Source: Nitrosopumilales archaeon (GTDB lineage: Archaea > Thermoproteota > Nitrososphaeria > Nitrososphaerales > Nitrosopumilaceae). Taken from it: a DNA stretch of 60,069 bases. The notes beneath the pieces were generated by a model. That model ran no database searches and was not told where the DNA came from. It worked only from the letters and a program-made list of their open reading frames with translations. A program made the translations under genes and the position numbers. Positions 28,048 through 38,938 of the stretch are shown here, piece by piece (positions within the stretch are counted from its first letter, which is position 1; every line of letters begins with the position of its first letter). Where the stretch lies: positions 231 to 60,299 of the forward strand of contig JADNRU010000003.1 of assembly GCA_016276965.1 (NCBI GenBank), read 5' to 3'.

Positions 28048-30757
28048 TCCTTTTTTAGTTTCCAAGTTCAAATCACTTGGATTCAAACAACTAACAGAAA
28101 TTCAGAAAAAAGCCGTTCCCTTAATTTTCCAAAAAAAAGACTCTTTGGTAATAGCCGCTACAGGTTCAGGAAAAACTGAATGTTCAGTGATTCCGATTTT
28201 CTCTCATCTAAAAAAGTCAAAAAAAACTGGGAAGATAAAATGTTTGTATATTACACCTTTGAGAGCACTGAACCGAGATATATTTAGAAGGATAATTAGA
28301 TACGCAAAAAACGATGGATTGACAATAGAAATTAGGCACGGTGATACTCCTCAGTCTACTAGAAAAAAAATTTCAAGCAATCCACCTGATGTTTTAATAA
28401 CAACTCCAGAAACTCTTGTAATTCTTTTGACTCAATCAAAAATGCTACAGGCACTATCAGATTTGGAGTGGATTGTAATTGATGAAGTACATGAATTGTT
28501 GGGTAATGAGCGTGGTGCACAACTATCTCTAAGTCTTGAAAGACTTCAACTAAATTCAAAAATAGAAATTACAAGAATAGGTTTATCAGCAACTATTGGA
28601 AATGCTGTAGAATCTGCTAAATTTGTAGTGGGTTCCAAAAGAAAGTATAAAATCATTCAAGACAACACATTACGAAAATATGATGTACAAGTAAAGTATA
28701 TCGATGGAACGATTTCAGATACCGCCGAATATATAATAGATTTTGTAACAAAACAAAATCTAAAATCTCCAATCCTGTTATTCACAAATACGCGAGGCGA
28801 AGCTGAGTTTTTGGCTTCTATTTTAAAAGAAAAATCAATTATCAACATAGAACTGCATCATGGTTCATTATCAAGACAGGTTAGAGAAGAAACCGAAAGT
28901 AAACTAAAAGAAGGAAAATCTGGTATCGTTGTATGTACTTCATCACTTGAACTTGGTTTGGATATAGGATCAGTAGAATTGGTTATTCATTATGGTTCTC
29001 CAAGACAGGTATCAAAACTTGTTCAACGAATTGGTAGAAGCAAACATAGTCGAAGTGCGTCAGCTAAGGGATTAATTGTAACAAATAGTGCTGATGATGA
29101 ATTTGAAAGCAAAGCAATACTTGAAAGAGTAAAAGAAGGCTCAGTTGAAGAAAGTAAAATTCATGATGGTTCGTTGGATGTTTTGGCACATCATCTTGTA
29201 GGTATGACAATACAATTTGGTGAGGTTTCAGTTGAACAGGCTTTTTCCATGGTTACCAAAGCCTATCCATTTAGAAACATGACTCTTGAAGATTTTTCTA
29301 GCGTATTAGAACTCATAGATTCGAATTATTTACTATTTTTTGACAAAGAAAGAATGACATTTAGAAAAAAAGGTCGTACTTTTAGATATTATTTTGAAAA
29401 CCTCTCTACAATACCTGATATTTTGAAATTCAAGGTGTTTGATTCAGTTAGTAAGAAAATTATCGGTACTCTAGATCAAAGATTTGTAGGTGATTTTGGA
29501 GATCCTGGAAATATTTTTGTGCTTAGAGGAATGCAATGGCGAATTAATAACGTAGATGAAAAATCATTTAAAGTAAATGTAGAACCTATCCGTTCCTCGG
29601 GAATAACGGTTCCCTATTGGGAGGGTGAAAACATTCCAGTTGATTATAGAACTGCACAAAAAGTAGGCTTGTTTAGAACAAAAGTAAAACTTGGTTCTGC
29701 AACATTACTTAATCGAGCAATTTTACAGTTTAATCTTAGTTCAATTCCCGATGAAAAAACTATAGTTACTGAATCATTGAAAAGCCAAAGCATTGTAGTT
29801 TTACACGCATGTTTTGGAACAAAAATAAATTCAACACTTTCAACATTGCTCTCTTCTATGCTTTCTGCAAGATTAGGATATTTGGTTGAATCAAGGTCAG
29901 ATGCGTATAGAATTGTGCTATCATCCAATGCTAGAATTACTGAAAAACAAATTACTGATGTTCTAAGAGACGAATATGATCTTTATGTAATTGTAACTGC
30001 ATCCCTTACTGGAACTCATAATGTAAATTGGAGGACATGGTGCGTAGCAAAAAAATTTGGTGTAGTTGGAAGGGGAGCAATTTATGAAAGAAAATCGGCA
30101 AGATTTCTTTATGAAAGGTATTCAAAAACTCCACTTGTAAAAGAAGCCTTACGTGAATTATTTCATGATAAATATGATCTAAAAAATACAGGAATTCTAT
30201 TAAAAAAAATTAGAAATAATGACATTCAAATAAAGTGGTTTGATGTTGACCGATTTTCCAAATTGGCAGAGCCCATATTAGATAACACCACAAAATACTA
30301 TGCTTCCCCATCAAGTATAGATAAAGGACTTTTGAATATGGTCAAAACCCGTCTATTAAAAACAAAACATAGGCTTTTGTGTGTAAGATGTGGAAGGTGG
30401 GAACGAGTTGTGACTACCAAAGATGTCAAAAATTCCCTTTCATGTCCATATTGTAAAGCCAGACAAATTACTGCCACATTTTATTCTGACTATGATTTGC
30501 AAAAAATTATTCAAAAAAAACACCAAGGAAAAAAGATCTCTTCAGATGAAAATCACAGGTTTGATCGTGCCTGGAAAGTATCCTCCTTAATAGAAAACTT
30601 TGGAAAAACTGCTCTAATTGTTTTGTCAGGTTATGGAATTGGAGCAGATACTGCTGCACGAATCCTTAGAAATATGGTAGATGATGAAAATCTCTATAAG
30701 CAAATTTACCAAGCTGAGAGGCAGTACGTTATGACCAGAGGGTTTTGGGATTCTTAG
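28004..30757 (+). CDS. Lhr-family ATP-dependent helicase with C-terminal zinc ribbon
   Basis: AATGSGKTECSVIPI, VIDEVHELL, GLSATIGN, QRIGRSKHSRSASAKG; CVRCGRWERVVTTKDVKNSLSCPYCKAR; ATG at 28004 preferred over the track's start at 27989. Confidence 0.92.
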   Translation: MSVLKQDRTKKPILDPFLVSKFKSLGFKQLTEIQKKAVPLIFQKKDSLVIAATGSGKTECSVIPIFSHLKKSKKTGKIKCLYITPLRALNRDIFRRIIRYAKNDGLTIEIRHGDTPQSTRKKISSNPPDVLITTPETLVILLTQSKMLQALSDLEWIVIDEVHELLGNERGAQLSLSLERLQLNSKIEITRIGLSATIGNAVESAKFVVGSKRKYKIIQDNTLRKYDVQVKYIDGTISDTAEYIIDFVTKQNLKSPILLFTNTRGEAEFLASILKEKSIINIELHHGSLSRQVREETESKLKEGKSGIVVCTSSLELGLDIGSVELVIHYGSPRQVSKLVQRIGRSKHSRSASAKGLIVTNSADDEFESKAILERVKEGSVEESKIHDGSLDVLAHHLVGMTIQFGEVSVEQAFSMVTKAYPFRNMTLEDFSSVLELIDSNYLLFFDKERMTFRKKGRTFRYYFENLSTIPDILKFKVFDSVSKKIIGTLDQRFVGDFGDPGNIFVLRGMQWRINNVDEKSFKVNVEPIRSSGITVPYWEGENIPVDYRTAQKVGLFRTKVKLGSATLLNRAILQFNLSSIPDEKTIVTESLKSQSIVVLHACFGTKINSTLSTLLSSMLSARLGYLVESRSDAYRIVLSSNARITEKQITDVLRDEYDLYVIVTASLTGTHNVNWRTWCVAKKFGVVGRGAIYERKSARFLYERYSKTPLVKEALRELFHDKYDLKNTGILLKKIRNNDIQIKWFDVDRFSKLAEPILDNTTKYYASPSSIDKGLLNMVKTRLLKTKHRLLCVRCGRWERVVTTKDVKNSLSCPYCKARQITATFYSDYDLQKIIQKKHQGKKISSDENHRFDRAWKVSSLIENFGKTALIVLSGYGIGADTAARILRNMVDDENLYKQIYQAERQYVMTRGFWDS

Positions 30758-32148
30758 TTTTTCTTACTAATTATGGAAAATTGAGTCAAAAACAATTCTG
30801 TTTTGTCCTCAAGACCAGCTCGTGCAGTTACTCCAGTAATTGAAAGAATTTCACCCAAAGAACATTTGTCAAGAAGTCTTGCTTGATTTCTCCAACCTTT
30901 AATCCAAATTGGACCTGAATCATCTTCAACATACATCTCAGATAAAGAAATTGATTCACCTGTTTTAGTTTGTACCTCACGTCTCTCTGGTTTTTTCAAT
31001 ACAATAGCTTCTATACAATAGTCACTTCCAACCTTTACGTCAGAAATTTTTGTTCGCAGATCTGATTGTGAGGGTATTGTTCCATCATCTTCAATTTTTC
31101 TTACAAGTGAATCGGAATCAATTGTGACAGAGTTACCATATGCTTTAGAAGGAATACATTCAAGGACATCGCCAAGCATAAACTCACTTGTTGCACCAGC
31201 TAAATCTTTAATGTTGAAAAGATTTTTCTTATTATCAACACAAAGTAAATTTGTACTACCTGAATCATTTTGTGACCTAGATATCATCCTTAAAACAATT
31301 GGTTCTGCTTCTTTTCCCTCAATTTCAACAATTGTTGCCTCGCTTCCATGAATTTCCAAACCTTGATTACCAGTTTTTGTTCTAACTCCAAGAAGTCTTG
31401 CTTTTGCTCCTGGAACTATTACTTTAGGAATAGAAGACTCATCTTTTCCCCATAAAACCACTCTAGTAGTATTTCCATCAGTTCCTTTCAGTCTCATTCT
31501 AAGAGCTTTTCCAGGTTGACCTCGTGAATTTGTAAACTCCATTCCACTAATTAATCCGTCCACTGTGCCAGAGACTACTAGATTTTTTTCGTTTTCTTTA
31601 ACTGAACTAACATCTTTTGTTATTGATTCTATGGAAGGAATTTTACTTTCTGTGGCTGAAGTCTCAATATTAGAACCAGAACCGACGTTTATTGTGGGAC
31701 TGCCATCAAGATCAGATTTTACATATGCTTTTAAGATTTTAATTAAATCACCTGGTTTCAGATCTTCAATTCCAGGAAGATTTGCTTTTTCATCCCAGAG
31801 CTTAACACTTGCAGTTGAATCACCGTCATATACTGTCATTGTTCGTAAAAAGAAGGGCGAACCGTCTTTTCGCGAATACTGCTTTGCCGGAGACATATTT
31901 AACACACGAGTTTCCAATGAAATTTCTTTAGCACCCACATAGAGGTCCTTTAGACCCATTTCCACTTTAAGAGGTTCTGTAAGTGATATTCCTAGATCAG
32001 ATGCAATAAGAAAAAGCGCTCCTTGATCCGTTAGATATCCCGCGCCAATTTTTTCCTTTTTTTCTTTTATTCTTGATTCAATATCTGGACGTGTAAATTC
32101 TGGTTTTTGTTCTAGAAGTTTGTTAAGAAGATTTTCAAATTCAGACAT
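30754..32148 (-). CDS. RPA-like single-stranded DNA-binding protein (multiple OB folds)
   Basis: KDLYVGAKEISLETRVLNMSPAKQYSRKDGSPFFLRTMTVYDGDSTASVKLWDEKA, repeated OB-type segments. Confidence 0.88.
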   Translation of the reverse strand: MSEFENLLNKLLEQKPEFTRPDIESRIKEKKEKIGAGYLTDQGALFLIASDLGISLTEPLKVEMGLKDLYVGAKEISLETRVLNMSPAKQYSRKDGSPFFLRTMTVYDGDSTASVKLWDEKANLPGIEDLKPGDLIKILKAYVKSDLDGSPTINVGSGSNIETSATESKIPSIESITKDVSSVKENEKNLVVSGTVDGLISGMEFTNSRGQPGKALRMRLKGTDGNTTRVVLWGKDESSIPKVIVPGAKARLLGVRTKTGNQGLEIHGSEATIVEIEGKEAEPIVLRMISRSQNDSGSTNLLCVDNKKNLFNIKDLAGATSEFMLGDVLECIPSKAYGNSVTIDSDSLVRKIEDDGTIPSQSDLRTKISDVKVGSDYCIEAIVLKKPERREVQTKTGESISLSEMYVEDDSGPIWIKGWRNQARLLDKCSLGEILSITGVTARAGLEDKTELFLTQFSIISKKN

Positions 32149-32222
32149 TTCAGTCTCTGTTATTTTAGTGTCTTAATAAAAATTTCATTAACTAAATTAG
32201 TGGGTAGATCGGAGCTCAGTTC

Positions 32223-33164
32223 ATGTCATGTATAGTTGCAAACTCACTTTACAAATCGTATGGTTCTGTAAAAGCTGTTGATGAGATAGACCTATCTGTA
32301 AAATCAGGGCAAGTATTCGGATTTCTAGGTCCCAACGGGGCTGGAAAATCTACAACGATCAAACTATTGACAACTCTTATTCCACCAACTAGTGGGAAAT
32401 TGAACATTTTAGGTATTGATGCTATAAAAAATCCATTACAAGTTAGAAATAGAATTGGGGTAGTTTTGCAACAACCAAGCTATGAACCAACTCTTTCAGT
32501 TGAAAAATCACTTGAAAAATACGGAATGATGTGGGATGTTAAACGAAAAGAACGAAAAGATAGGGTTGAGGAGTTAATTTCAGTTTTTGATTTAAAAGAT
32601 ATTCGAAAAAAGCGAAATGAAGATTTGTCTATAGGCCAAAGGCGCAGGGTTCAGGTAGCACGTGAATTCATGCATGATATGGAACTATTATTTTTAGATG
32701 AACCCACAGTAGGACTAGATCCTAATGCAAGGCGTCAGCTTTTAGATTTTTTGAAATCCAAAGTTAATTCTGGTCTTACCATATTTTTTACAACGCATGT
32801 GTTGACAGAAGCTGAATACATTTGTGATGAAATAGCCATAATAAATAGGGGAAAAATCATTGCTGTAGATTCTCCAGACGAATTAAAAAATAGATTCGGT
32901 CATGCAAAGACGATCAAAATACATATTTCAGAAGTTCAAAAGAAAATAAGTGATCTTTTATCTAACGTAAAAGATTGTAAAATTGATTTTAACACGGGAA
33001 CAAACATTACAATAAATTCTGATGAATCAGAAGTTGTTTTAATGAAGATATTACAAATTTTGAACACAAATCATATCAATATAGAAGATCTTTCTGCAGT
33101 GCCTACAAGCCTAGAAGAAATATTTCTTAAAGTAGTTGGAGATTCAAATGCATCCAGTAATTAG
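32223..33164 (+). CDS. ABC transporter ATP-binding protein (DrrA-like)
   Basis: GFLGPNGAGKSTTIKLLTTLI...LSIGQRRRVQVAREFMHDMELLFLDEPTVGLDP. Confidence 0.96.
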   Translation: MSCIVANSLYKSYGSVKAVDEIDLSVKSGQVFGFLGPNGAGKSTTIKLLTTLIPPTSGKLNILGIDAIKNPLQVRNRIGVVLQQPSYEPTLSVEKSLEKYGMMWDVKRKERKDRVEELISVFDLKDIRKKRNEDLSIGQRRRVQVAREFMHDMELLFLDEPTVGLDPNARRQLLDFLKSKVNSGLTIFFTTHVLTEAEYICDEIAIINRGKIIAVDSPDELKNRFGHAKTIKIHISEVQKKISDLLSNVKDCKIDFNTGTNITINSDESEVVLMKILQILNTNHINIEDLSAVPTSLEEIFLKVVGDSNASSN

Positions 33165-33909
33165 GTTAGTTAACAGAAATCTCACAATTTCCATCAATCC
33201 AGGATTTTTGATTTGGCAGGTTATTTTTCCTCTTATCTACATTTTTGTGGCCGGCTTTGCTTATACCTCCTTAATTGACAAAGTGCCATTTGAAAATAGG
33301 GAACTTAATTATCCTGCGTATCTGGCAACTGGAATGATTGGGTTTAACATTATGAATAGTACATTGATTTCAGGAATTATTATCTGGAATGATAGACGAC
33401 ACGGAATGTTTGAACAGATTTTGGCAGGCCCATTTACCAGAGCTAATTACATTCTGAGTAATGTTTGCACAATTGGAATTGTAGGTCTAGTCAGTGCTAC
33501 ACTTATTGCGTTATTTGGATTTCTAGTTTTTTTTGAATCGGCAGAATTTAGTTTAATTACAATTCCAGTAATTGTTTTTGCTTCTATTACTGGTTCTTTA
33601 TTATTTGGTTCAATTGCGTCTATAATTTCAACTAGAATTCGTTCTAGTGAAGGATTTAATGTAATTATTAATACAGTATTCTTGTTTTTTGCTTTTGTCA
33701 GTACAGCATTTTATCCTGCATCTGGTGCACCAGAACCACTTGCCACTGCATTTTACCTTAATCCATTAACTTACTTGGTTGATGTAATTAGGGCTGGAAT
33801 TTTTGATACATTTACTGATTTTGTCTTATTAGAAATGTTAGTTTTGGTAATACTCTCTACTGGATTTTTCATAATGGCAACAAAATTGCTAATAAAATTA
33901 GATTTCTAA
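33148..33909 (+). CDS. ABC-2 type transporter permease
   Basis: Six-TM hydrophobic pattern; YLATGMIGFNIMNSTLISGIIIWNDRRHGMFEQILAGP; ATG at 33148. Confidence 0.93.
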   Translation: MHPVIRLVNRNLTISINPGFLIWQVIFPLIYIFVAGFAYTSLIDKVPFENRELNYPAYLATGMIGFNIMNSTLISGIIIWNDRRHGMFEQILAGPFTRANYILSNVCTIGIVGLVSATLIALFGFLVFFESAEFSLITIPVIVFASITGSLLFGSIASIISTRIRSSEGFNVIINTVFLFFAFVSTAFYPASGAPEPLATAFYLNPLTYLVDVIRAGIFDTFTDFVLLEMLVLVILSTGFFIMATKLLIKLDF

Positions 33910-33938
33910 AATGTAGAAATTTTTGTAAAATAATTGAA

Positions 33939-34029
33939 TAGCCCGGCCCAGATTCGAACTGGGGTCAAAGGCTCCAAGGGCCCCTATGCTTGACCACTAC
34001 ATTCGGCGGATTTAATCCTCTACCGGGCT
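33939..34029 (-). tRNA. tRNA-Gln (best reading UUG) containing an 18-nt intron (34002-34019) between positions 10 and 11
   Basis: AGCCCGG TA G [AGGATTAAATCCGCCGAA] TGT AGTGGTCAA GCAT A GGGGC CCTTGGA GCCTT TGAC CCCAG TTCGAAT CTGGG CCGGGCT A. Confidence 0.85.
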
Positions 34030-34124
34030 GCCGGACGAAAGGGGTTGTCTAGAGTCCCTTAATGTTATTTTCTATTGAAGATGATAAATAAAAAAGGAAC
34101 AATATTGAATTTTTTTTTGGAATT

Positions 34125-35162
34125 TTAATCCATTGTTTTCATAACTTTTACAAGTTTCTTGAAAGGATCTTCCATTGAATCTAAAGCCTTTTTAGCTCTT
34201 TTTTGGTTTTTAACATTTGAATTTCTAATTAGTAGTTTAATTGCATGAACGATTTTTTTTGGATTTGTTTCTCTTTTTACTAATTTCTGCTTTACAAGAT
34301 AATTTTCTATAAAATTAGGAACTGCATTATATGAAATAGTTGGTACCCCAAGTAAAGCAGATTCAGCAGTCATTGTACCTCCTGAACCGAGAAATATATC
34401 GACATTTGTTAATAATGCCTTTCCATCCACAACTTTTTTTAAAATATTTATTTTCTTTCCAAAAGTTTTACTCAAGAATTTAATTTGGGCTGGATATCTA
34501 CCCAAAATAACAATCTCTTCGTTTCTAAATTCTTTGATAACAGCTTTTATGATTGGAATTATTTTACTTTTATTTTTCAAAGTATAAGCAGCCTGATCCT
34601 CTTCTACTCTTATCAGAATGATTTTTTTTGATTTTTTATTAAATGGAAGTTTAATTTTATTTTGAATTTTATGTTTAGCGATTAGTGCTGCATCAATTGC
34701 TTTATACTGTGTAATATTTTTGGAGTCAATGCCGAATTTTGTAAATTCTTCTTTCGGAATCACCCATGGAATAAGTAATTTTTGAACAAGAGGTATTGAT
34801 AATTTCATGACTGCTTGAGCATGAGGAGAATCTGAAAAAGCAATATGTTTTATCCCTAATCCAAATGAAACTCTTGCTGCTTCTGGGGAACACAAACTTA
34901 CAGTAATGTCTGGAATTTGTTTTTTGATAATTTTTGAAAGTAGATTCATTCTTTGAATACTTGCATTTAATTTGTGATAATTTTCCCCACCCCCATGTTT
35001 TCCAACAAAAATTAGGTTCAATTTTCTCATTTTTGCAAGCTTATTTACTTCTCGATAATTTCTGGAGGTACAAATTACTTGGTGTTTTTTTCGTAATTCT
35101 TTAATCATGGGTTCAAAAAACAGCAATTGTTTTGGAGTAAGGATATCAAACCATATTTTCAA
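34125..35162 (-). CDS. DUF354 family protein (glycosyltransferase-like fold)
   Basis: MKIWFDILTPKQLLFFEPMIKELRKKHQVICTSRNYRE...FLGSGGTMTAESALLGVPTISY. Confidence 0.85.
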   Translation of the reverse strand: MKIWFDILTPKQLLFFEPMIKELRKKHQVICTSRNYREVNKLAKMRKLNLIFVGKHGGGENYHKLNASIQRMNLLSKIIKKQIPDITVSLCSPEAARVSFGLGIKHIAFSDSPHAQAVMKLSIPLVQKLLIPWVIPKEEFTKFGIDSKNITQYKAIDAALIAKHKIQNKIKLPFNKKSKKIILIRVEEDQAAYTLKNKSKIIPIIKAVIKEFRNEEIVILGRYPAQIKFLSKTFGKKINILKKVVDGKALLTNVDIFLGSGGTMTAESALLGVPTISYNAVPNFIENYLVKQKLVKRETNPKKIVHAIKLLIRNSNVKNQKRAKKALDSMEDPFKKLVKVMKTMD

Positions 35163-35200
35163 GTATTTTTGATTGATTTAGGAAGTTCAATAAGTTTTTC

Positions 35201-36367
35201 TTGGCCTATTTGCCTAGCTCAAATGAAATGGGAGGGGCAAAAGTTGTTGTTTTTGGTCTAAGTACAGAAGGTTATGCTCTAGCATGTCAGATGGCCATTA
35301 AAGGGGCAGATGTATACATAATAGATGAATCCACTCCTTCCGCAATTTCCATCAATTCAGATATTGCAAAAACCTATCCAAATGTCTCATCTCTAAAAGA
35401 AGATGAACCTTTATTGTCTATGGAACCTATTGACGTTGCAATTTCAAAAGCAAAATATCTATTCTTTACTCCAAGAATCAGAAAAACAGGTCAAGACACA
35501 AAGACCGAAGTAAATTCCAAATTTAAAGAGGCATTATCTTCATTAAAAAAAGGAAGCTCTGTAATTTACAATCTCCCTACTGGATTTGGAGGAAATAATG
35601 AAAATATCTCACTATTAGAACATGTTACAGGTTTTGAAGTTGGAAAGTCAATATCATACTTCTATTATCCTCTTGGAGATCCTTCTCAAACTCCTACCGT
35701 AATTGGTTCATTCAATGGAAAAGAGGATAGCAAATTAGGAGAATTATTAACAAGTGGCAAAAAAGAAAAAAAATTTGTAGCTCTTTCCTCCGCGGAACAT
35801 TTTCATGCTATAAACACTCTATCTCGATTTTCTGGATTATGTAGTATTCTTGAAGTGTGTAGATTTGCTCGAGATGATATAACTAAAAATGATCTTTCCT
35901 CAGACAAATTCAATGACATATTTCTCGATGATATGATAAATGGTCTTTATGATCTGCGTTCTTTAGGTTCTTCTTTTGAAGGTGCAAATACACTCATGTA
36001 TTTGATTAATGGAAGTTTAAAAGGAATTGATGGATATATCAAGCGCTTAATAGACGAGATAAGATCAACTCTCAAGAAAAATGATCTTAAAGCTAGCAGA
36101 ACGAAAATTGCTCTATCTTGGACATTAGATCAACATACCATGAGAGGTGATAAGATTGAGATGCTTGAAAATCTTACTACCAGATTACGAGATTACATTG
36201 GTGATGTTGAGACCTACGAAGGTCCTAATTTCGATCTATTCCATAGCGATAAAACAACAGTTGTTATCGTTTGTTCTAAATTTGATTATGAAAATATCAT
36301 GAAAAAACGAAAAGACACAGATCTAATCATGATTAAAACTAATCCCTTATGTTCAATAATTCAATAA
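35201..36367 (+). CDS. Conserved Rossmann-fold protein, nucleotide-sugar dehydrogenase-like but divergent; directly upstream of grpE-dnaK-dnaJ
   Basis: GGAKVVVFGLSTEGYALACQMAIKGADVYIIDES...SLKEDEPLLSMEPIDVAISKAKYLFFTPRI; start may be the downstream ATG of MGGAKVVVFG. Confidence 0.65.
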   Translation: MAYLPSSNEMGGAKVVVFGLSTEGYALACQMAIKGADVYIIDESTPSAISINSDIAKTYPNVSSLKEDEPLLSMEPIDVAISKAKYLFFTPRIRKTGQDTKTEVNSKFKEALSSLKKGSSVIYNLPTGFGGNNENISLLEHVTGFEVGKSISYFYYPLGDPSQTPTVIGSFNGKEDSKLGELLTSGKKEKKFVALSSAEHFHAINTLSRFSGLCSILEVCRFARDDITKNDLSSDKFNDIFLDDMINGLYDLRSLGSSFEGANTLMYLINGSLKGIDGYIKRLIDEIRSTLKKNDLKASRTKIALSWTLDQHTMRGDKIEMLENLTTRLRDYIGDVETYEGPNFDLFHSDKTTVVIVCSKFDYENIMKKRKDTDLIMIKTNPLCSIIQ

Positions 36368-36401
36368 AAATAAAATTAGCTAAGAAGAGAGCATCATTGA
36401 T

Positions 36402-37010
36402 TTGTCCAAAGAAGAAAGTGAAATTCCTATTGAAGTGAAGGAAGAAGAACCTTCTGAATTGTCAGAGGAATCATTTTCAGATATTAACCAAGAAGAATCT
36501 GAAAGTAAAATTGAATCTAAGGAAATACCAGATGATTTACAAGAATTACTGGAAAAGCAGAAAGAAACTCTTGCAACATGTGAAGAAGAACTAAAACACT
36601 CTTTGGCTGACTATCAAAATTTAGAACGAAAAACAAAATCAGATATTGAAAAAGGAGTAAAAACTAAAATCGATCAATTTATGTTAAAATTCATTTCAAT
36701 TTACGATGATTTTATTCGTGCAAAAACCATTCTTGCAGAACAAAAAGTAAATGTATCAGGACTAGAATCAATTTTAAAAAATATGGACTCGTTGTTGTCA
36801 GAATATAATGTTAAACCAATAAATGCACTTGGAGAAATTTTTGACCCTAATCTACATGAAGCCGTTTCAGTAATAGAAGATTCAACTCTTGATGATGGAA
36901 CTATTACAAAAGAAATCAGGAAGGGATATATTTCTCAAAATCGGCTAATTAGGCCAACCATCGTTGAAATATCAAAAAAATCAAATTTAGAAAAATCTGA
37001 AGGTAAGTAA
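36402..37010 (+). CDS. grpE: Nucleotide exchange factor GrpE
   Basis: Acidic coiled-coil N-terminus; [56 protein letters not shown]. Confidence 0.93.
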   Translation: MSKEESEIPIEVKEEEPSELSEESFSDINQEESESKIESKEIPDDLQELLEKQKETLATCEEELKHSLADYQNLERKTKSDIEKGVKTKIDQFMLKFISIYDDFIRAKTILAEQKVNVSGLESILKNMDSLLSEYNVKPINALGEIFDPNLHEAVSVIEDSTLDDGTITKEIRKGYISQNRLIRPTIVEISKKSNLEKSEGK

Positions 37011-37011
37011 T

Positions 37012-38901
37012 ATGACAAAAATAATTGGAATTGATTTAGGAACAAGTAATTCAGCTGCAGCAGTAATGATGGGTGGCAAACCAACTCTTATTCCAGCTGC
37101 TGAAGGAACTACTATTGGAGGAAAAGCCTTTCCCTCTTATGTTGCATTTACTAAAGGGGGGGAACTTTTAGTTGGTGAACCAGCTAGACGACAAGCTGTT
37201 ACAAATCCTGATAACACTATTTTAGCTACAAAAAGAAAGATGGGTACTGATCATATTTACAATATACAAGGTAAAGAGTACAAACCTCAACAAATCTCTG
37301 CATTTATTTTACAAAAAATAAAAAAAGATTCTGAAGCTTTTATTGGAGAAAAAATCCAAAAAGCGGTAATAACAGTTCCTGCGTATTTTGATGATAACCA
37401 GCGCCAGGCAACTAAAGATGCAGGTACTATAGCAGGTCTTGAAGTGGCCAGAATTATTAACGAACCAACTGCGGCCTCTCTTGCATTTGGTCTGGATAAA
37501 TCTAAACAAGACATGAAGATCCTTGTTTTTGATTTTGGTGGTGGAACTCTTGATGTTACCATCATGGAAATGGGAGGAGGAGTTTTTGAAGTTATGAGTA
37601 CTTCTGGTGACACACAACTAGGTGGAACTGATATGGATAAAGCAATAATCGATTATGTAATTGATGATTTTAGAAAAAAAACAGGCATTGATCTTTCTAA
37701 AGATAGTACTACTATGACTAGAATTAGAGAAGCAGCAGAAAAAGCAAAGATAGAGCTTTCAACAGTTATGGAAACTGACATTAACTTACCTTTTATTTCC
37801 CATGATCCCTCATCAGGTACACAAAATTTGGAAATGAAGTTAACTAGAGCTAAACTTGAAGAGCTGATTAACCCTATTGTAGAACGCTGTAAACCATCAA
37901 TAGAAAAGGCACTTGAAGATGCAAAACTTTCTGGATCTGATATATCACAAATTGTATTAATTGGAGGACCTACTAGAGCTCCCTTAGTTAAGAAATTTGT
38001 TGCAACCACAGTTGGAAAAGAACCAGAATCTGGAGTCGATCCAATGGAGGCAGTAGCATTAGGTGCTGCAATTCAAGCTGGAATAATTGCAGGTGATGTT
38101 TCAAGTGACATTGTTTTACTGGATGTAACGCCATTAACACTTGGCATTGAAACGTTGGGAGGAGTACGAGAACCATTAATTGAACGAAATACTACCATTC
38201 CAACTTCAAAAAACAAAGTCTTCACAACAGCTGCGGATAATCAAACTGCTGTTACCATTCATGTAGTTCAAGGAGAAAGACCCATGGCAGCTGATAATGT
38301 CTCTCTTGGAAGTTTTAATCTTACAGATGTTCCACCCGCACCAAGAGGAGTCCCACAAATTGATGTTAAATTTGATATTGATGCAAACGGCATTCTTAAT
38401 GTAACTGCAAAAGATCTTGGAACTAAGAAAGAAGCAAAAATAACAATTGAGGCAGGTTCAAAGTTATCAAAAGAAGAAATTGATAAACTAAAAGAAGACG
38501 CAGAGAAATTTGCCGACGAAGACAAAAAGAAAAAGGAATCTATTGATATTAAAAATGAAGCTGAAAGTTATATCTATACCACAGAAAAATTAATTTCTCA
38601 AGATCTAAAAGATAAGATAACGCAAGAAAAAGGTATCAAAATAACTGATGCTATAAGAGAACTAAAAGAAGTTTTAAACAAAGATTCTAGTCAGATAAAA
38701 CCAAAATTAGATGCCTTAAAATCTATTGTTAATGAAGTCACAACCGAACTTTACAAAAATGTCACTCCCCCTCCAGGGGCTGAACAACAATCAGCTGGTC
38801 AACAACAATCTGGTCAGGAACAAAAAACAACTGAAGGAACTGAATCAGCATCCGCTTCAGAACAAGAAAACAGCAAAAATTCTGGAAGTTCCTCAAACTA
38901 G
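37012..38901 (+). CDS. dnaK: Chaperone DnaK (Hsp70)
   Basis: [16 protein letters not shown]...[19 protein letters not shown]...[17 protein letters not shown]. Confidence 0.98.
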   Translation: MTKIIGIDLGTSNSAAAVMMGGKPTLIPAAEGTTIGGKAFPSYVAFTKGGELLVGEPARRQAVTNPDNTILATKRKMGTDHIYNIQGKEYKPQQISAFILQKIKKDSEAFIGEKIQKAVITVPAYFDDNQRQATKDAGTIAGLEVARIINEPTAASLAFGLDKSKQDMKILVFDFGGGTLDVTIMEMGGGVFEVMSTSGDTQLGGTDMDKAIIDYVIDDFRKKTGIDLSKDSTTMTRIREAAEKAKIELSTVMETDINLPFISHDPSSGTQNLEMKLTRAKLEELINPIVERCKPSIEKALEDAKLSGSDISQIVLIGGPTRAPLVKKFVATTVGKEPESGVDPMEAVALGAAIQAGIIAGDVSSDIVLLDVTPLTLGIETLGGVREPLIERNTTIPTSKNKVFTTAADNQTAVTIHVVQGERPMAADNVSLGSFNLTDVPPAPRGVPQIDVKFDIDANGILNVTAKDLGTKKEAKITIEAGSKLSKEEIDKLKEDAEKFADEDKKKKESIDIKNEAESYIYTTEKLISQDLKDKITQEKGIKITDAIRELKEVLNKDSSQIKPKLDALKSIVNEVTTELYKNVTPPPGAEQQSAGQQQSGQEQKTTEGTESASASEQENSKNSGSSSN

Positions 38902-38938
38902 ATAATTTATACTTCCAAAGAAAATATTAGCACTATCC

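Noticed and set aside
33939-34029. Reading the intron-containing tRNA as tRNA-Pro(UGG) or as a pseudogene
   Set aside because: The Pro register cannot form the anticodon stem; all other arms are intact after removing the BHB intron, and the A1 start fits tRNA-Gln.
37287-38525. Minus ORFs across dnaK
   Set aside because: Shadow ORFs opposite DnaK; amino-acid composition is reverse-complement noise.
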